Positions 33,745 through 41,397 of a stretch of DNA of 58,491 nucleotides are shown here, in pieces; the stretch's first letter is position 1, and the number at the start of each line of letters is the position of its first letter. The stretch covers positions 381,572-440,062 of the forward strand of contig NZ_LN651372.1 in assembly GCF_000826125.2 (NCBI RefSeq). Reading direction: 5' to 3'. This DNA comes from Bhargavaea cecembensis (lineage in GTDB: Bacteria; Bacillota; Bacilli; Bacillales_A; Planococcaceae). The notes under the pieces are model-generated. The model made no database searches, was not told where the DNA came from, and saw nothing but the letters and a program-made list of their open reading frames with translations. Both the position numbers and the translations under genes were made by a program.

Positions 33745-34125
33745 ATGTGGAAAGACTTTAAGGAATTCGCGTTCAAAGGCAATGTGATGGACCTTGCCGT
33801 CGCCGTCGTCATCGGGGCCGCATTCGGCAAAATCGTCTCCTCTCTCGTGGAGAACATCATCACCCCGCTCATCGGCATCCTCGTCGGCGGCATCGACTTC
33901 ACCGGTCTGATGTTCAAAGTCGGCGGGGCGAAAGTGACATACGGCGTCTTCCTCCAAAACGTCTTCGACTTTCTGATCATCGCATTCGCCATCTTCATGG
34001 TGCTCCGCGTTCTGACGAAACTGAAACGCGAGAAAGCCGAGGAAGAGAAGGAAGAAGTAGTGGATCCGAAAGAGGAACTGCTTCGGGAAATCCGTGATTT
34101 GCTGAAAGAACAGAAAGTGGATTGA
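33745..34125 (+). CDS. mscL: Large-conductance mechanosensitive channel MscL
   Basis: A 126-residue channel that opens under membrane tension to release solutes during osmotic downshock. [30 protein letters not shown] is the N-terminal amphipathic helix and pore-lining TM1, whose Gly/Ala-rich face is intact. TM2 is [22 protein letters not shown], and a charged cytoplasmic helix ends the protein. ATG 33745 is chosen (AAGGAA 10 bases upstream). The ATG at 33733 lies too close to that site. Confidence 0.97.
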   Translation: MWKDFKEFAFKGNVMDLAVAVVIGAAFGKIVSSLVENIITPLIGILVGGIDFTGLMFKVGGAKVTYGVFLQNVFDFLIIAFAIFMVLRVLTKLKREKAEEEKEEVVDPKEELLREIRDLLKEQKVD

Positions 34126-34133
34126 GAAATGGA

Positions 34134-34169
34134 AAAACCGTCCCAAGGCTTTGGCCGGGACGGTTTTTT
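34134..34169 (+). terminator. Terminator after mscL
   Basis: The stem AACCGTCCC / GGGACGGTT is followed by TTTTTA. It also separates mscL from the convergent papR-like gene. Confidence 0.92.
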
Positions 34170-34251
34170 ATAGATCCATGTTCTTTGTACTCTTAGAGAA
34201 TAAAATCGCCCCATTCCGTTAAGGAGCGGAGCGAAGAAATTCAACTCTTTC

Positions 34252-34362
34252 TTATGAAAGCATTTCGAAAGGAAGCTCTGTAAACGTTCCTACCGTCCCG
34301 CCAAAGAACAGTCCGAATGCCATTGCGCCCATCGCCAGCGTCAAGAAGATCTTCTTTTTCAT
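34252..34362 (-). CDS. PapR-like exported signalling peptide
   Basis: A 36-residue frame from ATG 34362 (after GAGAGGATGG) to TAA 34252. Three lysines and a hydrophobic stretch (IFLTLAMGAMAFGLFF) form an export signal, followed by a short polar part ending TFTELPFEMLS. Bacillus cereus PapR has the same plan: MKK start, signal, then a C-terminal LPFEF- or LPFEY-type heptapeptide that binds PlcR. LPFE is retained here, with a three-residue extension. It lies 66 bp downstream of the LanB-C gene and directly after a perfect PlcR box, so PlcR likely activates it in a positive loop. It might alternatively be a modified peptide substrate of LanB. Confidence 0.75.
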   Translation of the reverse strand: MKKKIFLTLAMGAMAFGLFFGGTVGTFTELPFEMLS

Positions 34363-34421
34363 CGTCCATCCATCCTCTCGTATGAATTAAGTCAAGTATA
34401 TCACGGCAAAGTTCTAGAAAA

Positions 34422-34437
34422 TATGCAATTATGCATA
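34422..34437 (-). promoter_or_regulatory. Perfect PlcR box upstream of the papR-like gene
   Basis: TATGCAATTATGCATA matches the B. cereus PlcR consensus TATGNANNNNTNCATA at every fixed position and extends to a longer palindrome. It overlaps the LanB-C stop codon. A TATACT -10 at 34400-34395 with no good -35 lies next to it, as expected for an activator-dependent promoter. Confidence 0.82.
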
Positions 34438-35301
34438 TTTCGAACTTTTTTCAAGGGTCTTATGTAGGAGTTTCGCAATGTAGGCTTCTTCCTTATGGCT
34501 CATGCCGAGCCGGTTGTTCGTATCATGCAGGTAATGGAAGAGGAATTCCTCAAATGGCGGGGATGGGATCAACTGATCCTCTACCTGATGTCGGACAGAG
34601 GACAGTTCCTCGATGAACGGACGGACCTTTCTTAACAAATGTACGTTATTGAGCGTCCGGCCCCACTGGGAGAGGAACTGTTTTTCATTCAGTTTGACCG
34701 CCTGATCCAGATTGGCGCCCAGGTCCGGTTCTTTGCATGAAGCGATGCAGTGATCCGCGTAGCGCTCCAGAAACTGGATTGCTGCGTCCATGCTGCATAA
34801 GCCTGACCGGATGGCCTGGTGCATCAGGAGGATCACCGCTTCCGTCCGGTCGGCCCCTCCGAGCAGCTCATTTTCCAGAATGGAAAATGTCAGGTCCGTC
34901 GAGCGTTTTAACAAGAGATCCGGCCAGACGATGCCTGCTGCTGTATTTTCGCTGAAAACCGGTTCCCGCGTGAACGGGCGGACTGCCGGCTGCTGTTCGC
35001 CGTCTTCTTCTTCAAAAAGAAGGCGGCGCCTGCCCCTTCTGTCTCCGTCAAGCTCGGCCAGCGCCTGGCCACAGTCATGCCGGATTTTCGTCCTAAGCAC
35101 CTCCGACTCATCCGGATCAAGCCGGAAACCGGCCATGATGTGATGACCGTGATGGTCTTTCCTTCTCAGGAAAAAGTAATAGTGGACTTCGCCGGTCATT
35201 TCAGAAGCTAGAGGCTTGATGATCTGCTGGATGACTTCATCCAGCAGATGCTCGTATTTTGGATAAAATCTATAAGTGCTCCATTCCTTCTCTGGTTGCA
35301 T
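34429..35301 (-). CDS. SpaB_C-like (thiopeptide-type) biosynthesis protein
   Basis: A 290-residue stand-alone relative of the C-terminal elimination domain of class I lantibiotic dehydratases. WSTYRFYPKYEHLLDEVIQQ and PLASEM, then VHYYFFLRRKDHHGHHIMAG, mirror the family opening (a short Trp/Tyr-rich strand, then an FFxRY-xDP-HLRLR-type strand). The HLRLR part is diverged here. The C-terminal region PSPPFEEFLFHYLHDTNNRLGM is also typical. In full LanB this domain removes glutamate from glutamylated Ser/Thr to give dehydroamino acids. It starts 16 bp after the LanB-N gene (GGAGG RBS), so the two form a split LanB. Confidence 0.75.
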   Translation of the reverse strand: MQPEKEWSTYRFYPKYEHLLDEVIQQIIKPLASEMTGEVHYYFFLRRKDHHGHHIMAGFRLDPDESEVLRTKIRHDCGQALAELDGDRRGRRRLLFEEEDGEQQPAVRPFTREPVFSENTAAGIVWPDLLLKRSTDLTFSILENELLGGADRTEAVILLMHQAIRSGLCSMDAAIQFLERYADHCIASCKEPDLGANLDQAVKLNEKQFLSQWGRTLNNVHLLRKVRPFIEELSSVRHQVEDQLIPSPPFEEFLFHYLHDTNNRLGMSHKEEAYIAKLLHKTLEKSSKYA

Positions 35302-35317
35302 CTTTCTTTCCTCCGTT

Positions 35318-37621
35318 TCAGTACCATTTCACCGGCACTTGGAATTCTGTCACACACGGATGTCCGGATCTGCCGATCATATGGGCTCCGCGTTCGGGAA
35401 ACACTTCGGTCAGCACGAGCATCTTGTCCTGCGCGCTTTCGATCTTCCGACAGAACCGTTGCACAAGGTGGGGACTGCCGAAATGAATATACTGATCCTT
35501 GCCTTGGCCGATAGGAAGCGGGAATTGCGGATCCGCCATCTTGAACATGACTTCCTTCGGGATGCCGGACGCCACAAGCCATTCGTGAAGGCGGACGAAG
35601 TAATCGAACTCCGGCTCGCCCTTCGCGATGAGCGGGACTTCCCTGACTGGAACCCGCCACTCCGCAGCCGATTTGACGACTTTCTCTTCCGTCACTCGAG
35701 GCGAGTGTCCCGGAGTCAGCTTGCCCGACCCCGTTTTTGGAATTCCGATCCACGGGTTGCTGATTGCCAAAAATAGCCGGGTCAGTTCAGGAAGCTGATA
35801 GGATGGCGTTTCCCCGTTATAGATGATAGAAACGGGGTGGCCTTCAGGCGCCAAAAGCCGCAGGCTGTCCGTGTTTTCATCATGCTTTAGAGTCAAATCT
35901 GAAAGAGTGAGGAACTTGGTCGCACGGCCATTCCGTTGCCGTCCGGTCGGCCAGATGAGCCGACGGCCGTTCCCCCGTTTTACAGAACCCCAGTCCTCTC
36001 CGAATGTGAATAAAAGCGGCTCTGCTTCTGGGCACAGGGCTTCCAGCCATTCTTTCCCTGTGACCGCCGTTCCGCCTCCGATTCCGCCGTACGTGGCGAG
36101 TACTTGATAGTCCCCTCGCTGCATCGCTTGTGCCGAGTTTGCGGCGATCCTGAATTGGACAGAACCGTTCGGCTGGAGTTCGGACGGACTGAGCGGGCGG
36201 TTGATGGTGCCTTCCCTTGCCTGTTCGGCGTCCTTTTGGGCCACCCGGATGCATTCTGCTGTTTTATCCGCACGCCCGGCGTAGCCGGCAACGAACTCAA
36301 GCACATTTCTGCATTCACCTCCGGGTCCGTAATTCTTCTTGAACCACTCTGCCATGGAGACGGCAATGTGGGACCTGATCACAGATACAGGCAGATCAGA
36401 CGCGTACTTTGTGACAGCTTCTTTGATTTCCAGAGGAAGGGCGGCTTGAGAAGTTTGAAGTGCCCGGTCCTCCTTGAAAAGCCGGATGTCGTTATCAAAC
36501 TCTGGCGTTTCCATGCCAAGTGTTCTGTAAATCATGTCGGAAAATCTGACTCCACGCTCCCTCTGCTTTGCGATAGACCGGGACTCTGCCCCGGCCATTT
36601 CCCCGATAACGGTGTCAAGCATGTAGAACAGGCGGGCAAGACGGCGGGCTTTATGATTCTCGATTCCCGCGACAATAGAAGACAGCCCGATCAATGGACG
36701 CTTTTCTGCATGCTGCTCAGGCAAAGTCGGAACGAGCAGTCCTTCTGAAACGAGTTTTTCGAACTGCTCTTTTCCTTTCTCGGAGTCCAACATGCGGAGC
36801 CAGCCCTTCTTTTTCCTCGCAGCGCCCCGCTTCAAATGACCGGCGGGTATATAGTCCAGAGTGAACAAAAACTCCATGCCTTGTATAGCTGTCAGGATTG
36901 CCGGTTTTCCATCCTGCTCCAAAAAGCCATCACTGAACCGGAAAGTCAGGTCGCTGTTCAGCCGGTCATCCTTTGCGATCGCCGTCAGCCAGTCTTGGAG
37001 AACAGCAGGGGCCAAGCCGATCTTGCTGATTACGGTCGAAGACGCTTGTCCGTTTTCTGCCTCTCCGAAGCTAAATTGCATAACGGCAGGATCGTTGCCG
37101 GTGATTGTGGACTCGAGCACGTAAGGAATGGCCTCTTCTACGAGTTCCTCGAGGGATTGCCGGTCCTTTGGCAACCCTTTTCCGAGCCGCTCGAATAGCG
37201 ACGGGTTTTCAAGGGCAAGACGCTTCCTGAGCACATCAAATTCCAGGGCGCCAACGATTTTCCGTGCCGCGCGTTCTTTCTCCATTCCGAAGATTACGCT
37301 TAGGCGTGCCAATGCCTCGGTCAGTTCTTCTTCGCGCCGTTGCCACGTTTCCACCGCTGACCGGCTTTCCTCGTTTAACCCGTCAAGTTTCTGGTCGGAG
37401 AATTCAACAAGACGGCCGCCCGGATGCCCCGATTGCTCGAGTGCAATTTCCGCCAGTTTCCGGGCGTGCGCAACGGCAGATTTCCTGCGGCTGATCTGTT
37501 GGAAAATATCAAGAGTCGTCCGGACAACAAAACCGTCGAGAAGGGAGGACGGCAGCGAATGGACACGGGCAACCGGATAGGAATAAATTTCTGCAGCGAG
37601 TTTGACTGGGTTCACATTCAT
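35318..37621 (-). CDS. Lantibiotic dehydratase (LanB) N-terminal protein
   Basis: A 767-residue protein of the Lant_dehydr_N family, which uses glutamyl-tRNA (or another aminoacyl-tRNA in PEARL relatives) to modify a ribosomal peptide. The C-terminal half is clearest: LNGSVQFRI-type strand, then GDYQVLATYGGIGGGTAV near residue 490, TPGHSPRVTEEKVV, REVPLI and a final FPERGAH...VTEFQVPVKWY. The N-terminus is diverged. Start ATG 37621 follows AAAGGATGAGG. It diverges from plcR, and the two -35 regions overlap. No precursor, cyclase or transporter gene is adjacent, so the substrate is unknown. Confidence 0.78.
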   Translation of the reverse strand: MNVNPVKLAAEIYSYPVARVHSLPSSLLDGFVVRTTLDIFQQISRRKSAVAHARKLAEIALEQSGHPGGRLVEFSDQKLDGLNEESRSAVETWQRREEELTEALARLSVIFGMEKERAARKIVGALEFDVLRKRLALENPSLFERLGKGLPKDRQSLEELVEEAIPYVLESTITGNDPAVMQFSFGEAENGQASSTVISKIGLAPAVLQDWLTAIAKDDRLNSDLTFRFSDGFLEQDGKPAILTAIQGMEFLFTLDYIPAGHLKRGAARKKKGWLRMLDSEKGKEQFEKLVSEGLLVPTLPEQHAEKRPLIGLSSIVAGIENHKARRLARLFYMLDTVIGEMAGAESRSIAKQRERGVRFSDMIYRTLGMETPEFDNDIRLFKEDRALQTSQAALPLEIKEAVTKYASDLPVSVIRSHIAVSMAEWFKKNYGPGGECRNVLEFVAGYAGRADKTAECIRVAQKDAEQAREGTINRPLSPSELQPNGSVQFRIAANSAQAMQRGDYQVLATYGGIGGGTAVTGKEWLEALCPEAEPLLFTFGEDWGSVKRGNGRRLIWPTGRQRNGRATKFLTLSDLTLKHDENTDSLRLLAPEGHPVSIIYNGETPSYQLPELTRLFLAISNPWIGIPKTGSGKLTPGHSPRVTEEKVVKSAAEWRVPVREVPLIAKGEPEFDYFVRLHEWLVASGIPKEVMFKMADPQFPLPIGQGKDQYIHFGSPHLVQRFCRKIESAQDKMLVLTEVFPERGAHMIGRSGHPCVTEFQVPVKWY

Positions 37622-37680
37622 GCTTCCTCATCCTTTCGAACTGGTTTTGATAGAAATATCGAACATACTTTTGCCCGGAG

Positions 37681-37711
37681 TTGACAACTAGCGGGAATTT
37701 TCCGTTACTAT
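37681..37711 (+). promoter_or_regulatory. plcR promoter, overlapping the divergent lanB promoter region
   Basis: TTGACA at 37681-37686 and TACTAT at 37706-37711 (19-bp spacing, or TTACTA at 18) precede plcR. GTTGACAAC is palindromic, so TTGTCA on the opposite strand could serve the lanB operon. No PlcR box is visible here, unlike the autoregulated B. cereus plcR. Confidence 0.6.
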
Positions 37712-37762
37712 AGAGGGAGGACAGCGAAACCGCTGAACCATATGCCAAAAGGGTGATGGAGA

Positions 37763-38638
37763 ATGAACCAAGTACGCCTCGGCACGGAAATCAGGAAATG
37801 GCGGAAAATCCGGAAGTTGACTCAGAGAGAGCTCTCTGAGGGAATCTGTAATCAGTCGGAGATTAGCCGGTTGGAAAAAGGTGATTCTTATCCGAGCATT
37901 GATACCCTACATGCTATTTCCACAAAGTTACGTCTTCCACTCTCTTATTTTTTTGAGGTTTTAATCCATGATGATGTTGAAAACACCGAAAAGATAAAAG
38001 AGGAAGTGAAGTCTTTATCTTCACAGAAAAATTATGAAGGTCTCTTCCAATACTTAGAAAACCTCTTGCATACTAATAAAGTAGTGCATCCAGAGCTTAT
38101 GAATTACTTATATCTTCACTACTATGCCTCAATGTATTACTTGAAAAAACGAGACTATAGGTATTGTGTAACAGAGCTTTACAGCCTACTTGAAACTCAG
38201 GTTAGCGGCCTAGACGTACTATTGAACATTCGCATAAAAAACTCTATTGCTTCGATACTTGCTGAGAACAGCAAATATGACGAAAGCACAAAAATCTTTA
38301 AAGAAATACTCGGGGAAAGTAATACTTCCGAAGAATATGAGTTAATGCGGATCAAGGTTCTGTACAATGTAGGAAAACTTCAATTTATGCAAGAACAATA
38401 TAAGGAGGCATCAATTACTACCCAGGAAGCAATCGATCTTTCTAAAAAGCATCATGACATGTCCGTCCTCGGCCAGCTTTATTACCAAAAAGGCTCTATC
38501 CTCGAAAAACTGGATCACCCTGCCCAGGAAATCTCGGCTGAGTATCAGCGGGCTTTGTTCTTCTTTGATCTGCTGGGGCTGGATTATTATAAAAAAATCC
38601 TCCAGGAGTATAAGCAACAGTTCCTCGTTGCCCAGTAA
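37763..38638 (+). CDS. plcR: PlcR-family quorum-sensing transcription activator
   Basis: A 291-residue RRNPP-family regulator. Residues 1-60 are an XRE helix-turn-helix (LTQRELSEGICNQSEISRLE, then YPSIDTLHAISTKLRLP) closely parallel to B. cereus PlcR. The rest is TPR-type helical repeats that bind the pheromone, including DYRYCVTELYSLLETQVSG, GQLYYQKGSILEKLDHPAQE and ALFFFDLLGL, again near-collinear with PlcR (285 residues). The gene is clearly AT-richer than its surroundings, suggesting acquisition. Its expected ligand is the peptide encoded at 34252-34362 and its expected site the box at 34422-34437. Confidence 0.88.
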   Translation: MNQVRLGTEIRKWRKIRKLTQRELSEGICNQSEISRLEKGDSYPSIDTLHAISTKLRLPLSYFFEVLIHDDVENTEKIKEEVKSLSSQKNYEGLFQYLENLLHTNKVVHPELMNYLYLHYYASMYYLKKRDYRYCVTELYSLLETQVSGLDVLLNIRIKNSIASILAENSKYDESTKIFKEILGESNTSEEYELMRIKVLYNVGKLQFMQEQYKEASITTQEAIDLSKKHHDMSVLGQLYYQKGSILEKLDHPAQEISAEYQRALFFFDLLGLDYYKKILQEYKQQFLVAQ

Positions 38639-38681
38639 GTTCTCCCTATCTACTACTCTACACAGTTTTTTGCATCATAAA

Positions 38682-38697
38682 TATGCACTTACGCATA
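38682..38697. promoter_or_regulatory. Near-perfect PlcR box 3' of plcR
   Basis: TATGCACTTACGCATA differs from the PlcR consensus at one fixed position. It lies 44 bp after the plcR stop, where B. cereus carries papR, but no peptide gene is evident before the terminator at 38746. Confidence 0.6.
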
Positions 38698-38745
38698 TCT
38701 GCGGAAAATGCTCGGTTTGTTGCGTTTTTCTTCGAAAATCTATGT

Positions 38746-38799
38746 AAAAAGGCTGTCCGCTCCGGGGAAACCGGGAAAACGGACAGCCTTTTTTATTTT
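38746..38799. terminator. Bidirectional terminator, plcR / glutaminase
   Basis: A 14-bp stem (AAAAAGGCTGTCCG / CGGACAGCCTTTTT) has T-runs on both strands between convergent genes. Confidence 0.92.
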
Positions 38800-38807
38800 T
38801 CCTTGGC

Positions 38808-39737
38808 TTAGAACATGCTGAGGTCATACTTTTTGGAGAGTCGTTCCATGAGGTCCCAGCCGGCGATGCTGTTGCCGCGTTCGTCGAGTGCCGGGCCGAA
38901 GATGCCGATGCCGCACCGGTACGGGACCGCGGCCATGATGCCGCCGGCCACGCCGGATTTGGCCGGGATGCCGACCCGGATGGCGAATTCGCCGGATGCG
39001 TTATACATGCCGCATGTGACCATGAAGGTCTTGCAGATGCTGGCCACGCGCGGCGGCAGAAGCGTCTCGCCCGTCAGCGGGTGTTTGCCGTCCATGGCGA
39101 GGGTGAGGCCGATTTTGGCGAGGTCCGAGCAGTTCATCTCGATCGCGCACTGTTTCGTGTACAGTTCGATGACCGTTTCGACATTTTCCTCGATCACGTG
39201 GTACTGCTTCAGGTAATAGGCGAGGGAGCGGTTGAGGTCGGCGGTCTGCAGTTCGGACATCGCCACTTCCTTGTTGTACCCGATCCCTTCCACGCCGGTG
39301 ATCAGCTCGGTCAGGTGGATGATGCGGCCGAGGCGTTCTTCGACCGAGTCGCCCTTGATCATCGAGGTGACGGCGAGCGCGCCGGCGTTGATCATCGGGT
39401 TGAGCGGCTTGTGCGGCTCGGTCGTCTCCAGCTTGATGATCGAGTTGAACGGGTCGCCGGTCGGTTCCATGCCGACCCGTTGGAAGACGTATTCCTCCCC
39501 GTTGTCGAGCAGGGCGAGCGCGAGTGCGATCACTTTGGAGATGCTCTGGAGCGTCGATTTCTTGTTCACGTCGCCGGCGGAATAGCAGCTTCCGTCCGGA
39601 AAGGCCATCGCCACCGCCAGTGAATCCGGGTCCGCCTGCGCGAGCGCGGGAATATAGTCGGCGACCTTTCCTTCCGCCGTATGTACTTTCGATTCTTGGA
39701 CGAGCTGAAACAGCTCCTCATCGGATCTGCAATCCAT
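38808..39737 (-). CDS. glsA: Glutaminase
   Basis: A 309-residue serine-dependent glutaminase converting glutamine to glutamate and ammonia. It has the beta-lactamase-like fold landmarks KKSTLQSISKVIAL (Ser-x-x-Lys), PLNPMINAGALAV, SCSDLAKIG-like NCSDLAKIGLTLA and KSGVAGGIMAAVP. Length equals that of Bacillus GlsA2. ATG 39737 is chosen, six bases after AAGGAGGGA, though GTG 39740 is possible. Monocistronic. Confidence 0.95.
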   Translation of the reverse strand: MDCRSDEELFQLVQESKVHTAEGKVADYIPALAQADPDSLAVAMAFPDGSCYSAGDVNKKSTLQSISKVIALALALLDNGEEYVFQRVGMEPTGDPFNSIIKLETTEPHKPLNPMINAGALAVTSMIKGDSVEERLGRIIHLTELITGVEGIGYNKEVAMSELQTADLNRSLAYYLKQYHVIEENVETVIELYTKQCAIEMNCSDLAKIGLTLAMDGKHPLTGETLLPPRVASICKTFMVTCGMYNASGEFAIRVGIPAKSGVAGGIMAAVPYRCGIGIFGPALDERGNSIAGWDLMERLSKKYDLSMF

Positions 39738-39812
39738 CACGGTCCCTCCTTGCCATTTATGTCATGTCCCTGACATTCTACCCGATTCCCCCCTCCCTAT
39801 GCCAATGCCGGA

Positions 39813-39841
39813 TTGCCGGGACGGCCGGCGGGTGCTATAAT
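39813..39841 (+). promoter_or_regulatory. Promoter of the 31-aa membrane peptide gene
   Basis: TTGCCG (39813-39818), a 17-bp spacer and an extended -10, TGCTATAAT (-10 at 39836-39841). Confidence 0.72.
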
Positions 39842-39877
39842 GGACTTGAACTGCCTGCCAAAGGAGTGGAGACGCAT

Positions 39878-39973
39878 ATGTGGTTTTTGTATATTCTGTT
39901 TACGGTTTTCGCGATCATCATCGTCGGCACGGTCGCAGGCCTCATCCTCACGTTCAGCAGCAATCATGATTGA
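39878..39973 (+). CDS. 31-residue single-helix membrane peptide
   Basis: ATG 39878 follows AAAGGAGTGG with ideal spacing. The product, MWFLYILFTVFAIIIVGTVA then GLILTFSSNHD, is one membrane helix with a short polar tail. A strong promoter lies in front and a long terminator behind, so it is an independent transcription unit despite its size. Function unknown. It has no visible toxin-antitoxin partner. Confidence 0.72.
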   Translation: MWFLYILFTVFAIIIVGTVAGLILTFSSNHD

Positions 39974-39983
39974 TCGATGATCC

Positions 39984-40041
39984 AAAAAGGGACTGTTCCG
40001 CGCATCGGCCGAGAGCCGGGATGCGGAACAGTCCCTTTTTT
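39984..40041. terminator. Terminator, 31-aa peptide gene / M15 peptidase
   Basis: An 18-bp stem (AAAAAGGGACTGTTCCGC / GCGGAACAGTCCCTTTTT) lies between convergent genes and ends at the M15 stop codon. Confidence 0.93.
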
Positions 40042-40643
40042 CATTGTTTCCCTTCCATCGCCCGCACCGCATCCGGACGGTCTTCCGGCCTGAGTCCGGC
40101 TTGCAGGTCCCGGAGCGACAGGCCGAAGCTCATCTCGAGGTGCGGGTAGTCTTTGAAGCCGTTCCAGTCACCGCCCCATTTGAAACCGAGAGATTTGGCG
40201 ATGTCCGCGGCTTCCATCCAATCGCTCCGGCCGTTGCCGTTGCCGTCATAGTCCAGATCCCAGATGATCCGGCCGTCCGGCGTGCGGAGCGCATAGTCGA
40301 CGGCGAGACCGAAGTTGTGGAAGGAACTGCCGGCGGTCGCGTTGGTGACGACCTTTCCCGCAGCGGTCCGGCCCTGTGCATACAGCCGGTCCTGCTCCTC
40401 GCCCGAGCGGAAACCGTCTGTAATGACAACGTCAATTCCCTGATCCGCCGCCAGCCGGATGAATTCGCCGGCTTTTTCCTCGACGGCGGGATGGAGGCCT
40501 TCCGGAAGCGGCCGTGCCGCCAGTTCTTCCCGCTCGGTCCATTCCCGCTGGACAAATATGAAAATGGAGACGGCGACAAACCCGGCGAACAGCGCTTTGG
40601 CCAACTGCTTCGCCGGGAAGGTCTTCTTTTTCCTGCGCGCCAT
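40041..40643 (-). CDS. M15-family peptidoglycan peptidase (CwlK/VanY-like)
   Basis: A 200-residue exported peptidase with one N-terminal membrane anchor (LAKALFAGFVAVSIFIFV). Zinc ligands are in SSFHNFGLAVDYAL (HxxxxxxD) and DYPHLEMSFG (final His). ITDGFRSGEEQDRLYAQGR is the usual substrate-side motif. It cleaves L-Ala-D-Glu or D-Ala-D-Ala bonds in the wall. The insertion WDLDYDGNGNGRSDWME resembles a calcium-binding loop. Start ATG 40643 follows GAAAGGGGG. Confidence 0.88.
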   Translation of the reverse strand: MARRKKKTFPAKQLAKALFAGFVAVSIFIFVQREWTEREELAARPLPEGLHPAVEEKAGEFIRLAADQGIDVVITDGFRSGEEQDRLYAQGRTAAGKVVTNATAGSSFHNFGLAVDYALRTPDGRIIWDLDYDGNGNGRSDWMEAADIAKSLGFKWGGDWNGFKDYPHLEMSFGLSLRDLQAGLRPEDRPDAVRAMEGKQ

Positions 40644-40726
40644 TCCGGAAGCCCCCTTTCCACCTTTTCCCCACTATAACGCAAAGGGGCTCGTCCGGGT
40701 TCCCTCATTCATTTTTTATCCGCTGT

Positions 40727-41224
40727 TCATGTCGGCTCGCCCGCCTCCAGGTCATTTTTCGTCAGGGGTTCTGCGTGCGCCTTCAGCTGGACCGTGATGC
40801 TGCCGTCTTTTTCAAGGTATGCGCGCTTCACTTCATCCAACGAGAAAATGCTCTGCTTCCGCAGTCCCTCGCTGAGATCTCTGGAGTCCATCCGGTTTTT
40901 TCGCAGCTGTTCCTTGATCGGTTCGCCGTCCAGCACGATCAGCTGGGGTGCGCCGGTCAGGAGTTTTTCAATCTTGTCGGTTCTAAACAGAATATTGTCA
41001 AACAGCACCTTCAGTCCGCACCATCCGACGATCATTAAGAGGACGACGTACCATTTCACTTCAGGGTCATAGAGCCCGTTGCCGAAGATCTCCGACAGCA
41101 TGATGCTCCAGATGAAGTCGATGGGCGTCAGGTTCGACACGCCTTTCGCGCCCGTCCATTTCATGCAGAGGACCAGTGCCAGGAAACCGCTGATCATTTT
41201 GATAAAAATCAATCCGATGCTCAT
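40727..41224 (-). CDS. DUF421 (YetF-like) membrane protein
   Basis: A 165-residue protein with three N-terminal helices (SIGLIFIKMISGFLALVLCM; TPIDFIWSIMLSEIFGNG; VKWYVVLLMIVGWCGLKVL) and the small DUF421 soluble domain (LIVLDGEPIKEQLRKNRMDS, SEGLRKQSIFSLDEVKRAYL). ATG 41224 fits the first helix. The frame upstream to 41299 is unlikely. Some homologues influence spore or membrane properties. Role here unknown. Confidence 0.85.
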   Translation of the reverse strand: MSIGLIFIKMISGFLALVLCMKWTGAKGVSNLTPIDFIWSIMLSEIFGNGLYDPEVKWYVVLLMIVGWCGLKVLFDNILFRTDKIEKLLTGAPQLIVLDGEPIKEQLRKNRMDSRDLSEGLRKQSIFSLDEVKRAYLEKDGSITVQLKAHAEPLTKNDLEAGEPT

Positions 41225-41349
41225 GCAATCGCCGCTTTCCCAAAAAATTAAGCAGGTTGCTTCCGCCCGTCCCATGCCGGTCCGGGCCCGACGATCCAAT
41301 CAATCAAGCAAGCTTGCTCTCTATCCATTACCCGTCCCGGCTCAGAGAC

Positions 41350-41396
41350 AAAACCGGACCGCCTCCCGGTAAATTCAGGGAAGCGGTCCGGTTCGT
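41350..41396 (-). terminator. Terminator of the YtrA-like ABC operon
   Basis: An 11-bp stem (AACCGGACCGC / GCGGTCCGGTT) is followed by TTTGTC on the minus strand, 2 bp past the last permease gene. Confidence 0.88.
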
Positions 41397-41397
41397 T

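Noticed and set aside
37622-37762. A PlcR box in the plcR/lanB intergenic region
   Set aside because: The closest sequence (around 37650-37670) misses several fixed positions of the consensus.
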